Below, piece by piece: positions 18,016 to 27,298 of a stretch of 64,000 bases of DNA. The stretch lies in NCBI RefSeq assembly GCF_015864825.1, contig NZ_JADYWL010000006.1:62001-126000 (forward strand), read 5' to 3'. The translations under genes were made by a program, and so were the position numbers. The stretch comes from Psychrobacter sp. NZS113 (GTDB lineage: Bacteria; Pseudomonadota; Gammaproteobacteria; Pseudomonadales; Moraxellaceae). Positions within the stretch are counted from its first letter, which is position 1, and every line of letters starts with the position of its first letter. Under the pieces are notes generated by a model. That model saw only the letters and a program-made list of their open reading frames with translations. It was not told the origin of the DNA and did no database searches.

Positions 18016-18202
18016 AAATAGCTACCTCGGTTGTTTTTATTAGTCTCGGACTTTACCGCTACTCAATAAAAATAATATCAAAAATATAAAAGGGGAATAG
18101 CTAGACATTATAGCATTTTTTGCCCAGTCGCGTAGTTGCTTTTTGCGTATCTGTTTGTCGCTACTTATTTTATACGCTACTAGGCAGTTATCGGTGCTTG
18201 AT

Positions 18203-18829
18203 TTATAGGTCTGTGTTGCTGTTGAGCAAGTTACTAATCGTGCGATGATAACGCTGCTGCTGGCGAGCGAGTGTCTGTCTATCTGCCACGATAATCGCTT
18301 TTAGTTCAGTCAATGCCACTTCAAAGTTGTCATTAATAATTACAAAGTCAGCATGCACATACTGTGACATCTCGTTCACTGAACCTGCCAAACGCTGCTC
18401 GATAACTTCTATACTGTCTTGTGCACGGGTCGATAAGCGCTGACGTAAGGTAGCGAGGCTAGGCGGCAAGATAAAAACCATCGTCGCTTCAGTAAATATT
18501 TTTTTGACTTGCAACGCACCTTGCCAATCAATCTCTAAGATGACATCAACGCCTGCCTCTAACTGCGTACGCACGCTTTGTTCTGAAGTACCATAATAGT
18601 TACCAAATACTTCTGCGTGTTCTAGGAACTTGTTTTCGTCGATGGCTTTTTTGAAGCTATCCACGTCGGTAAAATGATAATGATGACCATCGAGCTCACC
18701 AGGACGCGGTGTGCGTGTCGTGTGAGAGACGCTGACGGTTAAGTCGTTGGTGGTGGCAAGTAACTGCTTTACCAGTGAAGTTTTGCCAGTACCAGAGGCG
18801 GCGGTAATAATAAATAATGAACCTGTCAT
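18203..18829 (-). CDS. gmk: Guanylate kinase
   Basis: Phosphorylates GMP to GDP with ATP. The P-loop is [14 protein letters not shown]; the GMP-binding segments [19 protein letters not shown] and [15 protein letters not shown], plus [16 protein letters not shown], are intact. The ATG at 18829 gives 208 residues, with AGGA nine bases upstream; a start at 18865 would add 12 residues outside the family alignment. First gene of gmk-rpoZ; ispH is divergent, with promoters in the 340-base spacer 18830-19168. Confidence 0.97.
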   Translation of the reverse strand: MTGSLFIITAASGTGKTSLVKQLLATTNDLTVSVSHTTRTPRPGELDGHHYHFTDVDSFKKAIDENKFLEHAEVFGNYYGTSEQSVRTQLEAGVDVILEIDWQGALQVKKIFTEATMVFILPPSLATLRQRLSTRAQDSIEVIEQRLAGSVNEMSQYVHADFVIINDNFEVALTELKAIIVADRQTLARQQQRYHRTISNLLNSNTDL

Positions 18830-19168
18830 ACAATTTGTCCTAATGGAGTGTGTTCTGATAAACAATTAAAGACTGGTAAAAATAAAAATCGCCATTATAC
18901 AAGGCGATAGGGATTACGTTATTATAAACTGTTAGTGAATACGTCATTATAAACTGCTTTTGCGGCTTTTATTTTAATTAAAGCCATTCTTGTCCAGACG
19001 ATATTGTCATATCAGTGAGTTGCATCACTCTTTGCTATTAGTACATACTATTTTCAAGAGCAATAAAAGCAAATTATGCTAAAGTAGCAGAATGAATTTA
19101 TCCCAATATTTGACTTGAAGCTTTTAAAATAAGCTTTAACTATAAATTATCTAATGATAGGCCTGCTT

Positions 19169-20125
19169 ATGCAAATTTATCTTGCCAATCCACGTGGATT
19201 TTGTGCTGGTGTGGATCGCGCGATTGCGATTGTGAACGAAGCATTAACACGTTTTGAGCCGCCCATTTATGTTCGCCACGAGGTGGTACATAACAAATTT
19301 GTCGTTTCAGATTTGGCCAATCGCGGTGCGGTATTCGTCGAAGAGCTTCACGAAGTGCCTGATGGCTCTATCGTTATTTTCTCTGCTCATGGCGTGTCAA
19401 AAGCGGTGGAAGATGAAGCGGAGCGTCGTGATTTGACAGTATTTGACGCCACCTGTCCGCTAGTGACTAAGGTACACATTGAAGTCGCTAAGTTTGCACA
19501 AGATGGGATGGATGCGGTATTGATTGGTCATGCTGGACACCCTGAAGTAGAGGGCACGATGGGGCGCTTTAACCGTCGCCATGGTGGTCATATTCATTTG
19601 GTTGAAGATGAGAGTGATGTCGCGGCATTGACAGTACAGGATCCTGAGCGTCTAGCATTTGTCACTCAAACCACCTTATCTATGGATGACACGGCACGCG
19701 TCATCGATGCGTTACGTGAGAAGTTTCCTAGTATTCAAGGGCCACGTAAAGACGATATTTGCTATGCCACCCAAAACCGCCAAGATGCGGTAAAAGACTT
19801 AGCCAGTCGCTGTGAGGTGGTATTGGTCGTTGGCTCACCAAACTCATCGAATTCTAACCGTCTGCGTGAATTAGCAGAGCGTATGAATTGCCATGCTTAT
19901 TTGATTGATAATGCCAGCGAAATGGATAAAAGCTGGTTAGAAGGTGTGCAGAGCATCGGGGTAACTGCTGGTGCATCAGCGCCTGAAGTATTGATTCAAG
20001 AAGTGCTACAACAGCTACAAGACTGGGGTGGCGACCTCCCTAGCGAGCTATCAGGTATTGAGGAAAATGTGATATTTAGTTTGCCTAAAGCCCTACGTAT
20101 TCCGATCACCCAAGTCGGTAAGTAA
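19169..20125 (+). CDS. ispH: 4-hydroxy-3-methylbut-2-enyl diphosphate reductase IspH
   Basis: Last step of the MEP pathway, making IPP and DMAPP with a [4Fe-4S] cluster. The start [18 protein letters not shown] matches the E. coli N-terminus and places Cys12 correctly; the other cluster cysteines are in [12 protein letters not shown] and [21 protein letters not shown] and the [10 protein letters not shown] loop are present. I chose 19169 rather than the ATG at 19154 because of this match. 318 residues, normal. It provides the precursor used by ubiA and the undecaprenyl cycle elsewhere in the window. Confidence 0.97.
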   Translation: MQIYLANPRGFCAGVDRAIAIVNEALTRFEPPIYVRHEVVHNKFVVSDLANRGAVFVEELHEVPDGSIVIFSAHGVSKAVEDEAERRDLTVFDATCPLVTKVHIEVAKFAQDGMDAVLIGHAGHPEVEGTMGRFNRRHGGHIHLVEDESDVAALTVQDPERLAFVTQTTLSMDDTARVIDALREKFPSIQGPRKDDICYATQNRQDAVKDLASRCEVVLVVGSPNSSNSNRLRELAERMNCHAYLIDNASEMDKSWLEGVQSIGVTAGASAPEVLIQEVLQQLQDWGGDLPSELSGIEENVIFSLPKALRIPITQVGK

Positions 20126-20154
20126 CGTAAAACCAGCTACTATAAAAGTTATCG

Positions 20155-20222
20155 ACTAAAAACTATCTACTACTAAAAACTATCTACTACTAAAAACTAC
20201 CTACTACTAAAAACTACCTACT
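20155..20222 (+). repeat. 17-bp tandem repeat, four units
   Basis: Four consecutive copies of ACTAAAAACTATCTACT; units three and four carry a T-to-C change (ACCTACT). The array ends 14 bases before the ATG of the next small gene, so it forms the 5' leader or spacer between ispH and that gene. Confidence 0.95.
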
Positions 20223-20236
20223 ATGAGCAAAGTAGA

Positions 20237-20482
20237 ATGAACAAGCAAAACAATAAATTTGTACTAGCAACGGCCACTCTCGCTGAAGTTAATAAGCAAT
20301 TAAAAATTAATATGCTGGTGACCGTGGTAGTAGCATTCGTATTGTTTATGAACATGATGAAATTCATGTCAGAAAGAACGTTTTTTTATGCAGCACTTGT
20401 TGTGCTGATGATTTTTTTATTATTTTTTATAAGAAAAGCTCGTAATATCCTCATGATAAGAAAGCAAGAGCTTACTCAATAA
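20237..20482 (+). CDS. Small two-helix membrane protein, unknown
   Basis: 81 residues: a polar, Asn/Lys-rich N-terminus (MNKQNNKFVLATATLAEVNK), hydrophobic segments at about 28-47 and 52-68, and a basic tail (RKARNILMIRKQELTQ). Not recognised. The ribosome site is weak; a five-codon upstream ORF (MSKVE, 20223-20240) overlaps the start in ATGA fashion and could couple translation. Directly preceded by the 17-bp tandem array and followed after 27 bases by the thioesterase-like gene. Confidence 0.6.
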   Translation: MNKQNNKFVLATATLAEVNKQLKINMLVTVVVAFVLFMNMMKFMSERTFFYAALVVLMIFLLFFIRKARNILMIRKQELTQ

Positions 20483-20509
20483 AATAAAAAGCAAAAACAT
20501 AGGACAGTT

Positions 20510-21325
20510 ATGACCGCTTATTATAAGTTTATCAAACGAGAACAACAGGATGATGGCGTTAGCGTTGCATACTATCAGCCAACCAAGCATGCACAAGGTG
20601 CTTGGAATGAGCATGAGCAACATATGGCACCAGCGACAGGTTTGCTTACTGCTGAACTAAAGGGGTATGCACCACAAGCAGGCACTCGTATTGCCCGTAT
20701 CAGCCTCGATATTTTAGGGTTAATACCGCTCGATGACTTTACCATTACCACGCGTTGTATTCGTCCGGGCAAGACCATTGAGCTGGTTGAGGCAGTGATG
20801 AGTAGTCGTGGCCGCGATGCTATCATTGCAAGAGCTTGGCGACTCATGACGCAAGATACTAGTCCTATAGCAGGGCTTGAAGATCAAAAAGCCAAACATA
20901 GACCTGAAGATTTGCCAGTTTGGGAGGATATGAAAGGGTGGCCGGGTGGTTTTATCGAAAGTGTACGCCTAGTTGCAGAACCTGACCGTCGCCCCGGTAA
21001 AGGGATGGTGTGGATTACTAATGATATGGAAATGATCGAAGGCGAACCTACCGATGACATAGTGCACTTGCTAGGCATGGTTGATACCGCTAATGGTGTC
21101 GTACCGCGACTTGGTCTTGGGCTGTCAAAGTTAGAATGGATGTTTCCAAACACTGATTTGCAAATTCATATGCATCGTATACCGCAAGGCCGCTGGCTCG
21201 GTATTGAAGCCGTGCAGCAATACGGCGATGATGGGATAGGGCTGACCAGTGCTGTGTTGCATGACATACAAGGGCCATTTGGTCGCAGTGAGCAAATTCT
21301 GACTATTCGTCCGATGCCGCGCTAA
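20510..21325 (+). CDS. Hot-dog-fold acyl-CoA thioesterase-like protein
   Basis: 271 residues without membrane segments. The N-terminal half (APATGLLTAELKGYAPQAGTRIARISLDILGLIPLDDFTI) and the C-terminal half (DDIVHLLGMVDTANGV, MHRIPQGRWLGIEAVQQYGDDGIGLTSAVLHDIQGPFGRSEQ) look like the two hot-dog units of TesB/4HBT_3-type thioesterases. The C-terminal Asp-containing hydrophobic segment followed by the GIGLTSAVLHD strand is typical. Substrate unknown. Ribosome site AGGA. It ends before the shared terminator at 21598. Confidence 0.75.
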   Translation: MTAYYKFIKREQQDDGVSVAYYQPTKHAQGAWNEHEQHMAPATGLLTAELKGYAPQAGTRIARISLDILGLIPLDDFTITTRCIRPGKTIELVEAVMSSRGRDAIIARAWRLMTQDTSPIAGLEDQKAKHRPEDLPVWEDMKGWPGGFIESVRLVAEPDRRPGKGMVWITNDMEMIEGEPTDDIVHLLGMVDTANGVVPRLGLGLSKLEWMFPNTDLQIHMHRIPQGRWLGIEAVQQYGDDGIGLTSAVLHDIQGPFGRSEQILTIRPMPR

Positions 21326-21450
21326 ACGTTTAATGATTGTTGCTGTTTTAAAAAACAAAACAAAAATATGTATTTAATATATTTTACATAATCATAGTAA
21401 TCGGTTGTAATAGTGTCTAACAACATAATATTGCTGTACTGAAGGTTACT

Positions 21451-21525
21451 ATGAAAAAGAACAATCGTTTTTCAAAAAAATTGACTACTATTTTGGATAT
21501 ATTGCTAGAAGCTTATTCAGAATAA
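21451..21525 (+). CDS. Possible 24-residue small protein
   Basis: ATG preceded by GAAGG at seven bases opens MKKNNRFSKKLTTILDILLE and four further residues (AYSE) before TAA. A basic N-terminus with a short amphipathic/hydrophobic helix. It lies in the 470-base gap between the thioesterase gene and htpG, upstream of an intrinsic terminator. Evidence is only the ribosome site and sensible composition; it could be chance. Confidence 0.35.
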   Translation: MKKNNRFSKKLTTILDILLEAYSE

Positions 21526-21597
21526 GCTGTGCAACTTGAGTTGTTTACTATTGAAAGAAAGCTTTTATGAGTACTGAGCAACAATAAGTACTATCTG

Positions 21598-21633
21598 AAA
21601 ACACCGCTTTAGGAAACTAAAGCGGTGTTTTTT
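21598..21633 (+). terminator. Intrinsic terminator upstream of htpG
   Basis: Perfect stem AAAACACCGCTTTAG / CTAAAGCGGTGTTTT with a GAAA loop and T-run. It ends transcription from the thioesterase gene and from the possible small ORF. Confidence 0.92.
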
Positions 21634-21652
21634 ATTGAATAACCCATTTACG

Positions 21653-21680
21653 CTTGAAATTTTCTTCTATGCCCCTATTA
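21653..21680 (+). promoter_or_regulatory. Sigma-32 (heat-shock) type promoter for htpG
   Basis: CTTGAAA at 21653-21659, a 12-base spacer, then CCCCTATTA at 21672-21680. This fits the RpoH consensus (CTTGAA, 13-14 bases, CCCCAT-T) with one substitution in the -10. It lies between the upstream terminator and htpG, leaving a leader of roughly 105-110 bases. Confidence 0.72.
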
Positions 21681-21795
21681 GTATAGACAGTTTAACGATA
21701 TTGCGCACGGCAGGTTTTCTAATATTAGTAAGTCAGCTCTGGTAAATTTATCGTTATCTTATAATAGGTCTTTCATAGAATTTAAAGGAGTTTTT

Positions 21796-23769
21796 ATGAG
21801 TGAAGCAACTCAAGCTGAAGGTCTGAATCCAGAATTAAAAAAACATACGTTTGAAGCAGAAGTGGCGCAGTTGCTGCATTTGGTCACGCATTCACTATAT
21901 TCTAATGCCGATATCTTTGTCCGTGAATTGGTGTCTAACGCCTCTGATGCCTGTGATAAATTGCGTTTTGAAGGCACAAATGATGACAGTCTCTACGAAG
22001 ATGATGGCGAGTTAAAAATTCGCATCGCTGTCGATGAAGAAGCTAAAACCATTACCTTTACCGATAATGGTATTGGTATGAATGAAGCAGATGCTATCGA
22101 AAACTTAGGTACGATTGCCAAGTCAGGTACCAAAGCGTTTTTGGACAAATTATCTGAATCACAAAAGCAAGAAGGCCAATTAATTGGTCAGTTTGGGGTT
22201 GGTTTTTACTCAGGCTTTATCGTGGCAGATACGATTAGCGTTGAATCGCGCAAAGCAGGCGAGCCTGCAGATACAGGCGTGCGCTGGGTATCAGATGGCA
22301 CTGGTAGCTTTACGGTTGAGCCTATCACGAAAGAGACACGTGGCACTGCGATCACTTTACACTTAAAAGAAGAGTACTCCGAAGGCGAAGACAGCTATTT
22401 AGATCGTGGCAAAATCAAGCGCCTGGTAAATAAATACTCTGACCATATCAGCTTGCCGATTCAGATGCGTAAAGAGATCTGGCAAGAAGACGTAAAAGAA
22501 GATGAGAACGACAGCTCTGATGATCAGGCACCTACTGGTGGCGAGATGGTATTGACTGACGAATGGGAAACCATTAACAAGGCCAGTGCACTATGGACAC
22601 GTTCAGCATCTGAAATTGAAGATGATGAGTATGTTGATTTTTATAAAAATATCTCATATGACATGGATGCACCACTTACGTGGACACATAACCGTGTAGA
22701 AGGCCGTGTGCAGTACACTCAGCTTTTGTATATCCCTAAGAAAGCACCTGCAGACTTATATACTAGAGAGCAGCAACATGGCCTCAAGTTATATGTCAAA
22801 CGTGTCTTTATCATGGATGAAGCAGAGCAGCTGCTACCGATGTATCTACGCTTTGTCAAAGGTGTTATCGATTCAGCAGATTTGCCACTGAACGTCAGCC
22901 GTGAGCTATTACAAGAGTCGCGTGATGTGAAGTCTATCCGCGATGGTAACGCGCGTCGTATCTTGACGACATTGGCAAGTTTGGGCAATAGTGAAGATAG
23001 TGATAAGCAAGAAAAGTTTGCACAGTTCTATGCAGAGTTTGGTGATGTTATCAAAGAAGGTCTTGGCGAAGACATGGGCAATCAAGAACGTATTGCCAAA
23101 TTGCTTCGTTATGCCACCAGCACGCAAAACGGTCTAAAGACCAGTTTTGAAGATTATAAAGGCCGTATGAAAGAAGGCCAAAAAGCCATATATTATCTAA
23201 CGGCTGATAATTTGGCTGCTGCAAAAAATAGCCCGCAACTTGAGCTGTTCAAAAAGAAAGGCATCGAAGTTATTTTGATGACCAGTCGTGTCGATGAGTG
23301 GGCGATGAACTTCTTAACTTCATTTGATGAGACACCGCTGCAAAACATCGCAAAAGGTGCTGTAGATTTAGGTGACTTGCAAGACGAAGCAGAGAAAGCG
23401 GAAGCGTCAAAAGCAGAAGAAACTTTAAAGCCTGTAGTCGATAAGCTCAAAGCAGCTCTAAGCGAACGTGCTAAAGACGTCAAAGTGTCTACGCGTTTGG
23501 TTGATAGCCCAGCTTGCTTAGTTGTGGGCGAAGGTGAGCTGTCACCACAGATGATTCAAATGCTTAAGCAGATGGGGCAGGACGTACCAGAGAGCAAACC
23601 AACACTTGAAGTAAACCCTGATCATCCATTGATTAAAAAGCTAGAAAGCAGCGAACAGTTTGATGATTTGGCGCAAGTGATTTTTGATCAAGCATTGCTA
23701 GCAGATGGCGGTCAATTAGAAGATCCAGCGGCTTATCTAAAACGTGTTAATGAGTTATTAATGAGATAA
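21796..23769 (+). CDS. htpG: Molecular chaperone HtpG (Hsp90)
   Basis: ATP-dependent cytosolic chaperone, 657 residues. The GHKL ATPase N-domain has [36 protein letters not shown] and [15 protein letters not shown]. The middle domain has the catalytic-loop region [22 protein letters not shown], and the C-terminal dimerisation domain ends [17 protein letters not shown] lies at normal spacing before the ATG. A sigma-32-like promoter is upstream and a terminator downstream, so it is a single-gene heat-shock unit. Confidence 0.98.
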   Translation: MSEATQAEGLNPELKKHTFEAEVAQLLHLVTHSLYSNADIFVRELVSNASDACDKLRFEGTNDDSLYEDDGELKIRIAVDEEAKTITFTDNGIGMNEADAIENLGTIAKSGTKAFLDKLSESQKQEGQLIGQFGVGFYSGFIVADTISVESRKAGEPADTGVRWVSDGTGSFTVEPITKETRGTAITLHLKEEYSEGEDSYLDRGKIKRLVNKYSDHISLPIQMRKEIWQEDVKEDENDSSDDQAPTGGEMVLTDEWETINKASALWTRSASEIEDDEYVDFYKNISYDMDAPLTWTHNRVEGRVQYTQLLYIPKKAPADLYTREQQHGLKLYVKRVFIMDEAEQLLPMYLRFVKGVIDSADLPLNVSRELLQESRDVKSIRDGNARRILTTLASLGNSEDSDKQEKFAQFYAEFGDVIKEGLGEDMGNQERIAKLLRYATSTQNGLKTSFEDYKGRMKEGQKAIYYLTADNLAAAKNSPQLELFKKKGIEVILMTSRVDEWAMNFLTSFDETPLQNIAKGAVDLGDLQDEAEKAEASKAEETLKPVVDKLKAALSERAKDVKVSTRLVDSPACLVVGEGELSPQMIQMLKQMGQDVPESKPTLEVNPDHPLIKKLESSEQFDDLAQVIFDQALLADGGQLEDPAAYLKRVNELLMR

Positions 23770-23784
23770 TGACTGGTATTTAAT

Positions 23785-23819
23785 AAAAAAAGAGGTCTTG
23801 TACGCAAGGCCTCTTTTTT
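23785..23819 (+). terminator. Intrinsic terminator after htpG
   Basis: Stem AAAAAGAGGTCTTG / CAAGGCCTCTTTTT with a TACG tetraloop and T-run, 15 bases after the htpG stop. The remaining gap to 24189 is non-coding and carries a partial family 1 repeat. Confidence 0.92.
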
Positions 23820-24095
23820 GTTTTTTTTTGGCTCAAATATGAGCAAATTTTACAAATCAGCCTTATCCTCTTGACCGACAATCCGTTACAATCGCGATAG
23901 ATTAGCGAGCTAAACTATTAGGCAGTATTTGATGCCTCTTATAACCCTTTCATAGTGAATTAAATATAAAATTGATGTTTATAGGCCATGCAAAAATGTA
24001 AGTTAAAGGCAGTAAATGGCTAATATATCAAAACATAGTCAAAGTATTGGTAAATTAGTATGATGTCAATCTTGTATGTGGTACAGCTGTACTAT

Positions 24096-24140
24096 GTACA
24101 CTCGGTTGCCTTGTACTAACTCTCAATTACCCCGACTATA
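24096..24140 (+). repeat. Family 1 repeat, partial copy C (right half)
   Basis: Contains TACACTCGGTTGCCTTGTAC and the right tip CCGACTATA, as in the complete copies, but the left half is not recognisable. Located 50 bases upstream of the C13 peptidase gene. Confidence 0.6.
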
Positions 24141-24189
24141 ATTATCATTGACTCACTTTATTTTCTCGGCTGGCTAGAGGTCTAAGTCT

Positions 24190-25668
24190 TTGTCACTTGC
24201 GTCGTTAAAAACCGTATCTCTTCAGCGCTTTTCGCTCAACTTCGCTGCCAATATTATTGCAACCTTATGGATGCTGGTAGGGTCGACGCGTGCGTTTTCT
24301 TGGGTCAAGCCCACTTTTATACAGTTTGCTGTGTTTGCGCTGTTAGCACTCGGTAGCAATGTATTGTTTTCTTGGTTGGCTGCCGAAAGTGGCAGTATCT
24401 TTAATGAGCAAGGGTTGGTTAGTTATCTAATTTGGCCAATGATTATTCTATTGAGCGGCATTATTCTGGCACGGCGTGCTGGTAATCAAGCGCTGGTCTT
24501 TGTGCCCGTAGTGTTGTGGTTGGTTGCTGATACATTATCAGCGCTATTACAGAGCTTGGTGCAATACTTGAGTAGCTATGGTTGGTTGCCCAATTGGAGT
24601 TATTCATTTTTACCCGTCTTATTTTTAGTGCTGTTTTTATGGCAAACCTTAGCGTTGATGTGGATTTTCTTCCATCGCTTGCGTATACCGTGGTGGGAGC
24701 GGGTTATCGTACTGGTAGGTGCTGTGGCACTTCTCACGATTTGGCAGCGTAATGTCGCTGACCAACCCATATTTAAGCAAATTCCTGTAGAGCCTGTCTT
24801 AGAAGAGGCTGCATTATATGAGCAGCCCCGTTTGTTACAGCAAGCATTAAACAGCATTGATCCAAGTACGCCAGGTAAGACTGACTGGTACTTCATGGGT
24901 GTGGCAGGTTTCTCTGATCAAAACGTTTTTCGTTCTGAGATTAACAAGGTACGTGAGCTGTTTGATGTGCGTTTTGGCACTAGTGGGCACTCACTTTCAT
25001 TGATTAACAACACCTATAGCTGGATGGATGAGCCAATCGCGACCAAGACCAGTATCTTGCGTGGTCTAAAAAGAATCGGTCAGCAGATGAATGCCGACGA
25101 AGATGTCTTATTTCTCACGCTATCTTCACATGGCAACGAGGACATCGTGCAACTGGCCAATCCACCGATTGAGATGGATAATTTAGATGCCGCTTGGCTA
25201 CGTGAGGCACTAGATGCGTCAGGTATTCGCTGGCGTGTGATTGTGGTGTCCGCTTGTTATTCAGGCTCATTCATCGATGATTTGGCATCTCCAACGACCG
25301 TAGTAATTACTGCATCAGCCACTGATAAAGCCTCATTTGGCTGTACCAATACAGCGGAGATGACTTACTTTGGGCAAGCATTTTTTGCTGAGAGTCTACG
25401 AAGTAATACCAGTTTTGAGACAGCATTCAAAGACGCGAGATTGCGTGTCAGTGAACGCGAAAGCTTGATGGGCTTTGAGCCATCAGAGCCGCAGATGGTC
25501 ATCGGCAGCCTCATGGAAACAGCATTGCCTGCGTTCGAACAAGTGTTATTTGATAACACTCGACCATCCGTCGCTAGTATCACTAACGAGTCCGATACGG
25601 CTATTAATATCGTTCATAACAATGATGGTAATCAGCCAGTCGTTGAGACCGCCATTACTACAAACTAA
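24190..25668 (+). CDS. Membrane-anchored C13 (legumain/caspase-clan) cysteine peptidase
   Basis: 492 residues. The first ~190 carry five or six hydrophobic segments (about 17-30, 41-62, 77-95, 101-121, 140-162, 171-186). The rest is a peptidase domain of the C13 family (clan CD): catalytic His314 in TLSSHGNED and Cys356 in IVVSACYSGSFIDD, each after a hydrophobic strand, with the Ser-Ala-Ala-like ITASATDKASFG following. The start codon is TTG with AGAGG ten bases ahead; an in-frame TAG at 24175 blocks a longer form. The domain is probably periplasmic or cytoplasmic depending on helix count. Bacterial C13 proteins resemble GPI-transamidase/legumain catalytic domains; substrate unknown. Forty bases upstream of the formylglutathione hydrolase. 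Confidence 0.85.
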   Translation: MSLASLKTVSLQRFSLNFAANIIATLWMLVGSTRAFSWVKPTFIQFAVFALLALGSNVLFSWLAAESGSIFNEQGLVSYLIWPMIILLSGIILARRAGNQALVFVPVVLWLVADTLSALLQSLVQYLSSYGWLPNWSYSFLPVLFLVLFLWQTLALMWIFFHRLRIPWWERVIVLVGAVALLTIWQRNVADQPIFKQIPVEPVLEEAALYEQPRLLQQALNSIDPSTPGKTDWYFMGVAGFSDQNVFRSEINKVRELFDVRFGTSGHSLSLINNTYSWMDEPIATKTSILRGLKRIGQQMNADEDVLFLTLSSHGNEDIVQLANPPIEMDNLDAAWLREALDASGIRWRVIVVSACYSGSFIDDLASPTTVVITASATDKASFGCTNTAEMTYFGQAFFAESLRSNTSFETAFKDARLRVSERESLMGFEPSEPQMVIGSLMETALPAFEQVLFDNTRPSVASITNESDTAINIVHNNDGNQPVVETAITTN

Positions 25669-25707
25669 ACATTGCGTATTTTGCTTTGAACAAAAGGAAC
25701 ATCACTC

Positions 25708-26598
25708 ATGAACTATTCTTATAATCACAGTTTATCCGCCAACTCACCGCTGACAAAGAAAAGCGTGAATCGCTGTTTTGATGGCGAGCAACACTATTAT
25801 AGTCATCAATCAACGTCTACTAAAACGCCGATGACGTTCAGTATTTATCTGCCTGAAGAAGCACTTGCTGGCCGACTTTGCCCAGCGATTCTATACTTGT
25901 CGGGCCTCACTTGTAATGCTGACAATGTCACGCACAAAGCGCATTTTCAGCAGAAATGTAGTGAGCTTGGCATGATATTGATAGCGCCTGATACTTCTCC
26001 TCGCAGTAGTGAAGGCCATGATGTGCCCAATGATGAGCGCTATTTTGTGGGTCAAGGGGCCAGCTATTATATCGATGCCACCCAAGCACCTTGGGCAGAC
26101 AACTTCAATATGCAAAGCTACATCGTCGATGAGCTATATGACTTGCTGCGCTCAGAGTTTCCAATCCACAGTATTGGCATTACGGGGCACTCGATGGGTG
26201 GTCACGGTGCGCTGCTTTTAGGATTTAAATTCCCAAGTAAGTTTGTCAGTGTTTCTGCACTGTCGCCAGTATGCGCTGCCAGTGAGTCGGCATGGGGTGA
26301 GGCCGCTTACACTGAGTATTTTGGTAAGGACGAGTCACTATGGTCACAAGCAGATGCCTCAAAGACGATTGAAAAAGTCGGTCAGCAGTACTCGAGTATT
26401 TTGGTGGATCAGGGCGCTGCAGATAACTTTTTAGCAGAAGGCCAGTTGCAAACGTCTAAGCTACAACAGGCTTGTGAAAAAGCAAAACAGCCTTTAACAT
26501 TGCGTTATCAGGCGGGTCACGACCATAGTTATTATTTCATTCAGAGTGTTATCAATGACCATATCGAACATCATTGGCGCATGGCACAACTTAGCTAA
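25708..26598 (+). CDS. fghA: S-formylglutathione hydrolase
   Basis: Esterase of the glutathione-dependent formaldehyde detoxification route, releasing formate and glutathione. An alpha/beta hydrolase with nucleophile elbow GITGHSMGGHGALLLG, early motifs PAILYLSGLTCNADNV and LIAPDTSPRSSEGHDVPND, Asp in LVDQGAADNFL and His in AGHDHSYYFI. 296 residues; about 15 more than usual at the N-terminus. AAGGAA precedes the ATG. No adjacent S-(hydroxymethyl)glutathione dehydrogenase is present in the window. Confidence 0.94.
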   Translation: MNYSYNHSLSANSPLTKKSVNRCFDGEQHYYSHQSTSTKTPMTFSIYLPEEALAGRLCPAILYLSGLTCNADNVTHKAHFQQKCSELGMILIAPDTSPRSSEGHDVPNDERYFVGQGASYYIDATQAPWADNFNMQSYIVDELYDLLRSEFPIHSIGITGHSMGGHGALLLGFKFPSKFVSVSALSPVCAASESAWGEAAYTEYFGKDESLWSQADASKTIEKVGQQYSSILVDQGAADNFLAEGQLQTSKLQQACEKAKQPLTLRYQAGHDHSYYFIQSVINDHIEHHWRMAQLS

Positions 26599-26662
26599 GC
26601 GTCAATATCGAACTCTTTTCACTAAGCCGCTCAACACGCGCTAATGTTTAAAAGGTAAAGTT

Positions 26663-27175
26663 ATGGCAAGTTATCAAGATTTAACAGTATCTAATTCCGA
26701 TGCAAACGCAATATGTGATGCCCATTCAATACGTGAGATCCATTCAACACGTGAAATCCACTCAGAGTCTGAAAATGCGCCGTCAGCATTTGCGACTATG
26801 CAAGCTGATATGGATGCGGCTCTAAAAAATAAACAACGCACCAGTATCACTGAAAATGGCAACCAAGTCTCTAAAGCTAGCTCAGATGAGTTTATCGCAA
26901 AAAACATCAATGATGCGGGTGATAGAGTGCTTGATGAAACCCAAATCTCGCGAGTAATAGAGATGGCATGGGAAGATAGGACACCGTTTGGCGCTATCGA
27001 GTACAGCTACGGTCTCAATGAGGCAGGTGTTATTAAACTCATGCGCCAAGAGCTCAAGCCTTCGTCTTTTCGATTATGGCGTCAGCGAGTGAGTAACCGT
27101 GCTACCAAACATCAAGCGAAACGAGATTTCGGTGTTGGTCGTGCTTATTGCAAAACCCAGTATAAGCAGCGCTAG
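26663..27175 (+). CDS. TIGR03643/DUF2805-family protein with unusual N-terminal extension
   Basis: Residues about 93-170 match the small conserved TIGR03643 module: ISRVIEMAWEDRTPFGAIEY, GLNEAGVIKLMRQELKPSSF, RLWRQRVSNRATKHQAKR. The family is usually ~70-90 residues; here ~90 polar residues precede it, including a short imperfect repeat (SIREIHSTREIHSES). Function unknown; the helix-turn-helix look of the module suggests nucleic-acid binding (inference). Preceded by AAAGGTAAAG. It follows fghA by 64 bases, same strand. Confidence 0.78.
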   Translation: MASYQDLTVSNSDANAICDAHSIREIHSTREIHSESENAPSAFATMQADMDAALKNKQRTSITENGNQVSKASSDEFIAKNINDAGDRVLDETQISRVIEMAWEDRTPFGAIEYSYGLNEAGVIKLMRQELKPSSFRLWRQRVSNRATKHQAKRDFGVGRAYCKTQYKQR

Positions 27176-27298
27176 TCTTCTATACTCAATATCAGTCGCT
27201 TGATGACTGCTATAATAGACAAGCCAGTCGTAAGCTTCTTTCTATTTTATTAATACTTTATTAATACTTTATTTATACATCAATTAGGTAGCTCAATT

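Noticed and set aside
18905..18960. Direct repeat of TACGT-ATTATAAACTG upstream of gmk
   Set aside because: Two short imperfect copies of AT-rich sequence; too weak to call a regulatory site.
27240..27280. TTAATACTTTA-type short repeats before rpe
   Set aside because: Simple AT-rich slippage-like sequence without further structure.
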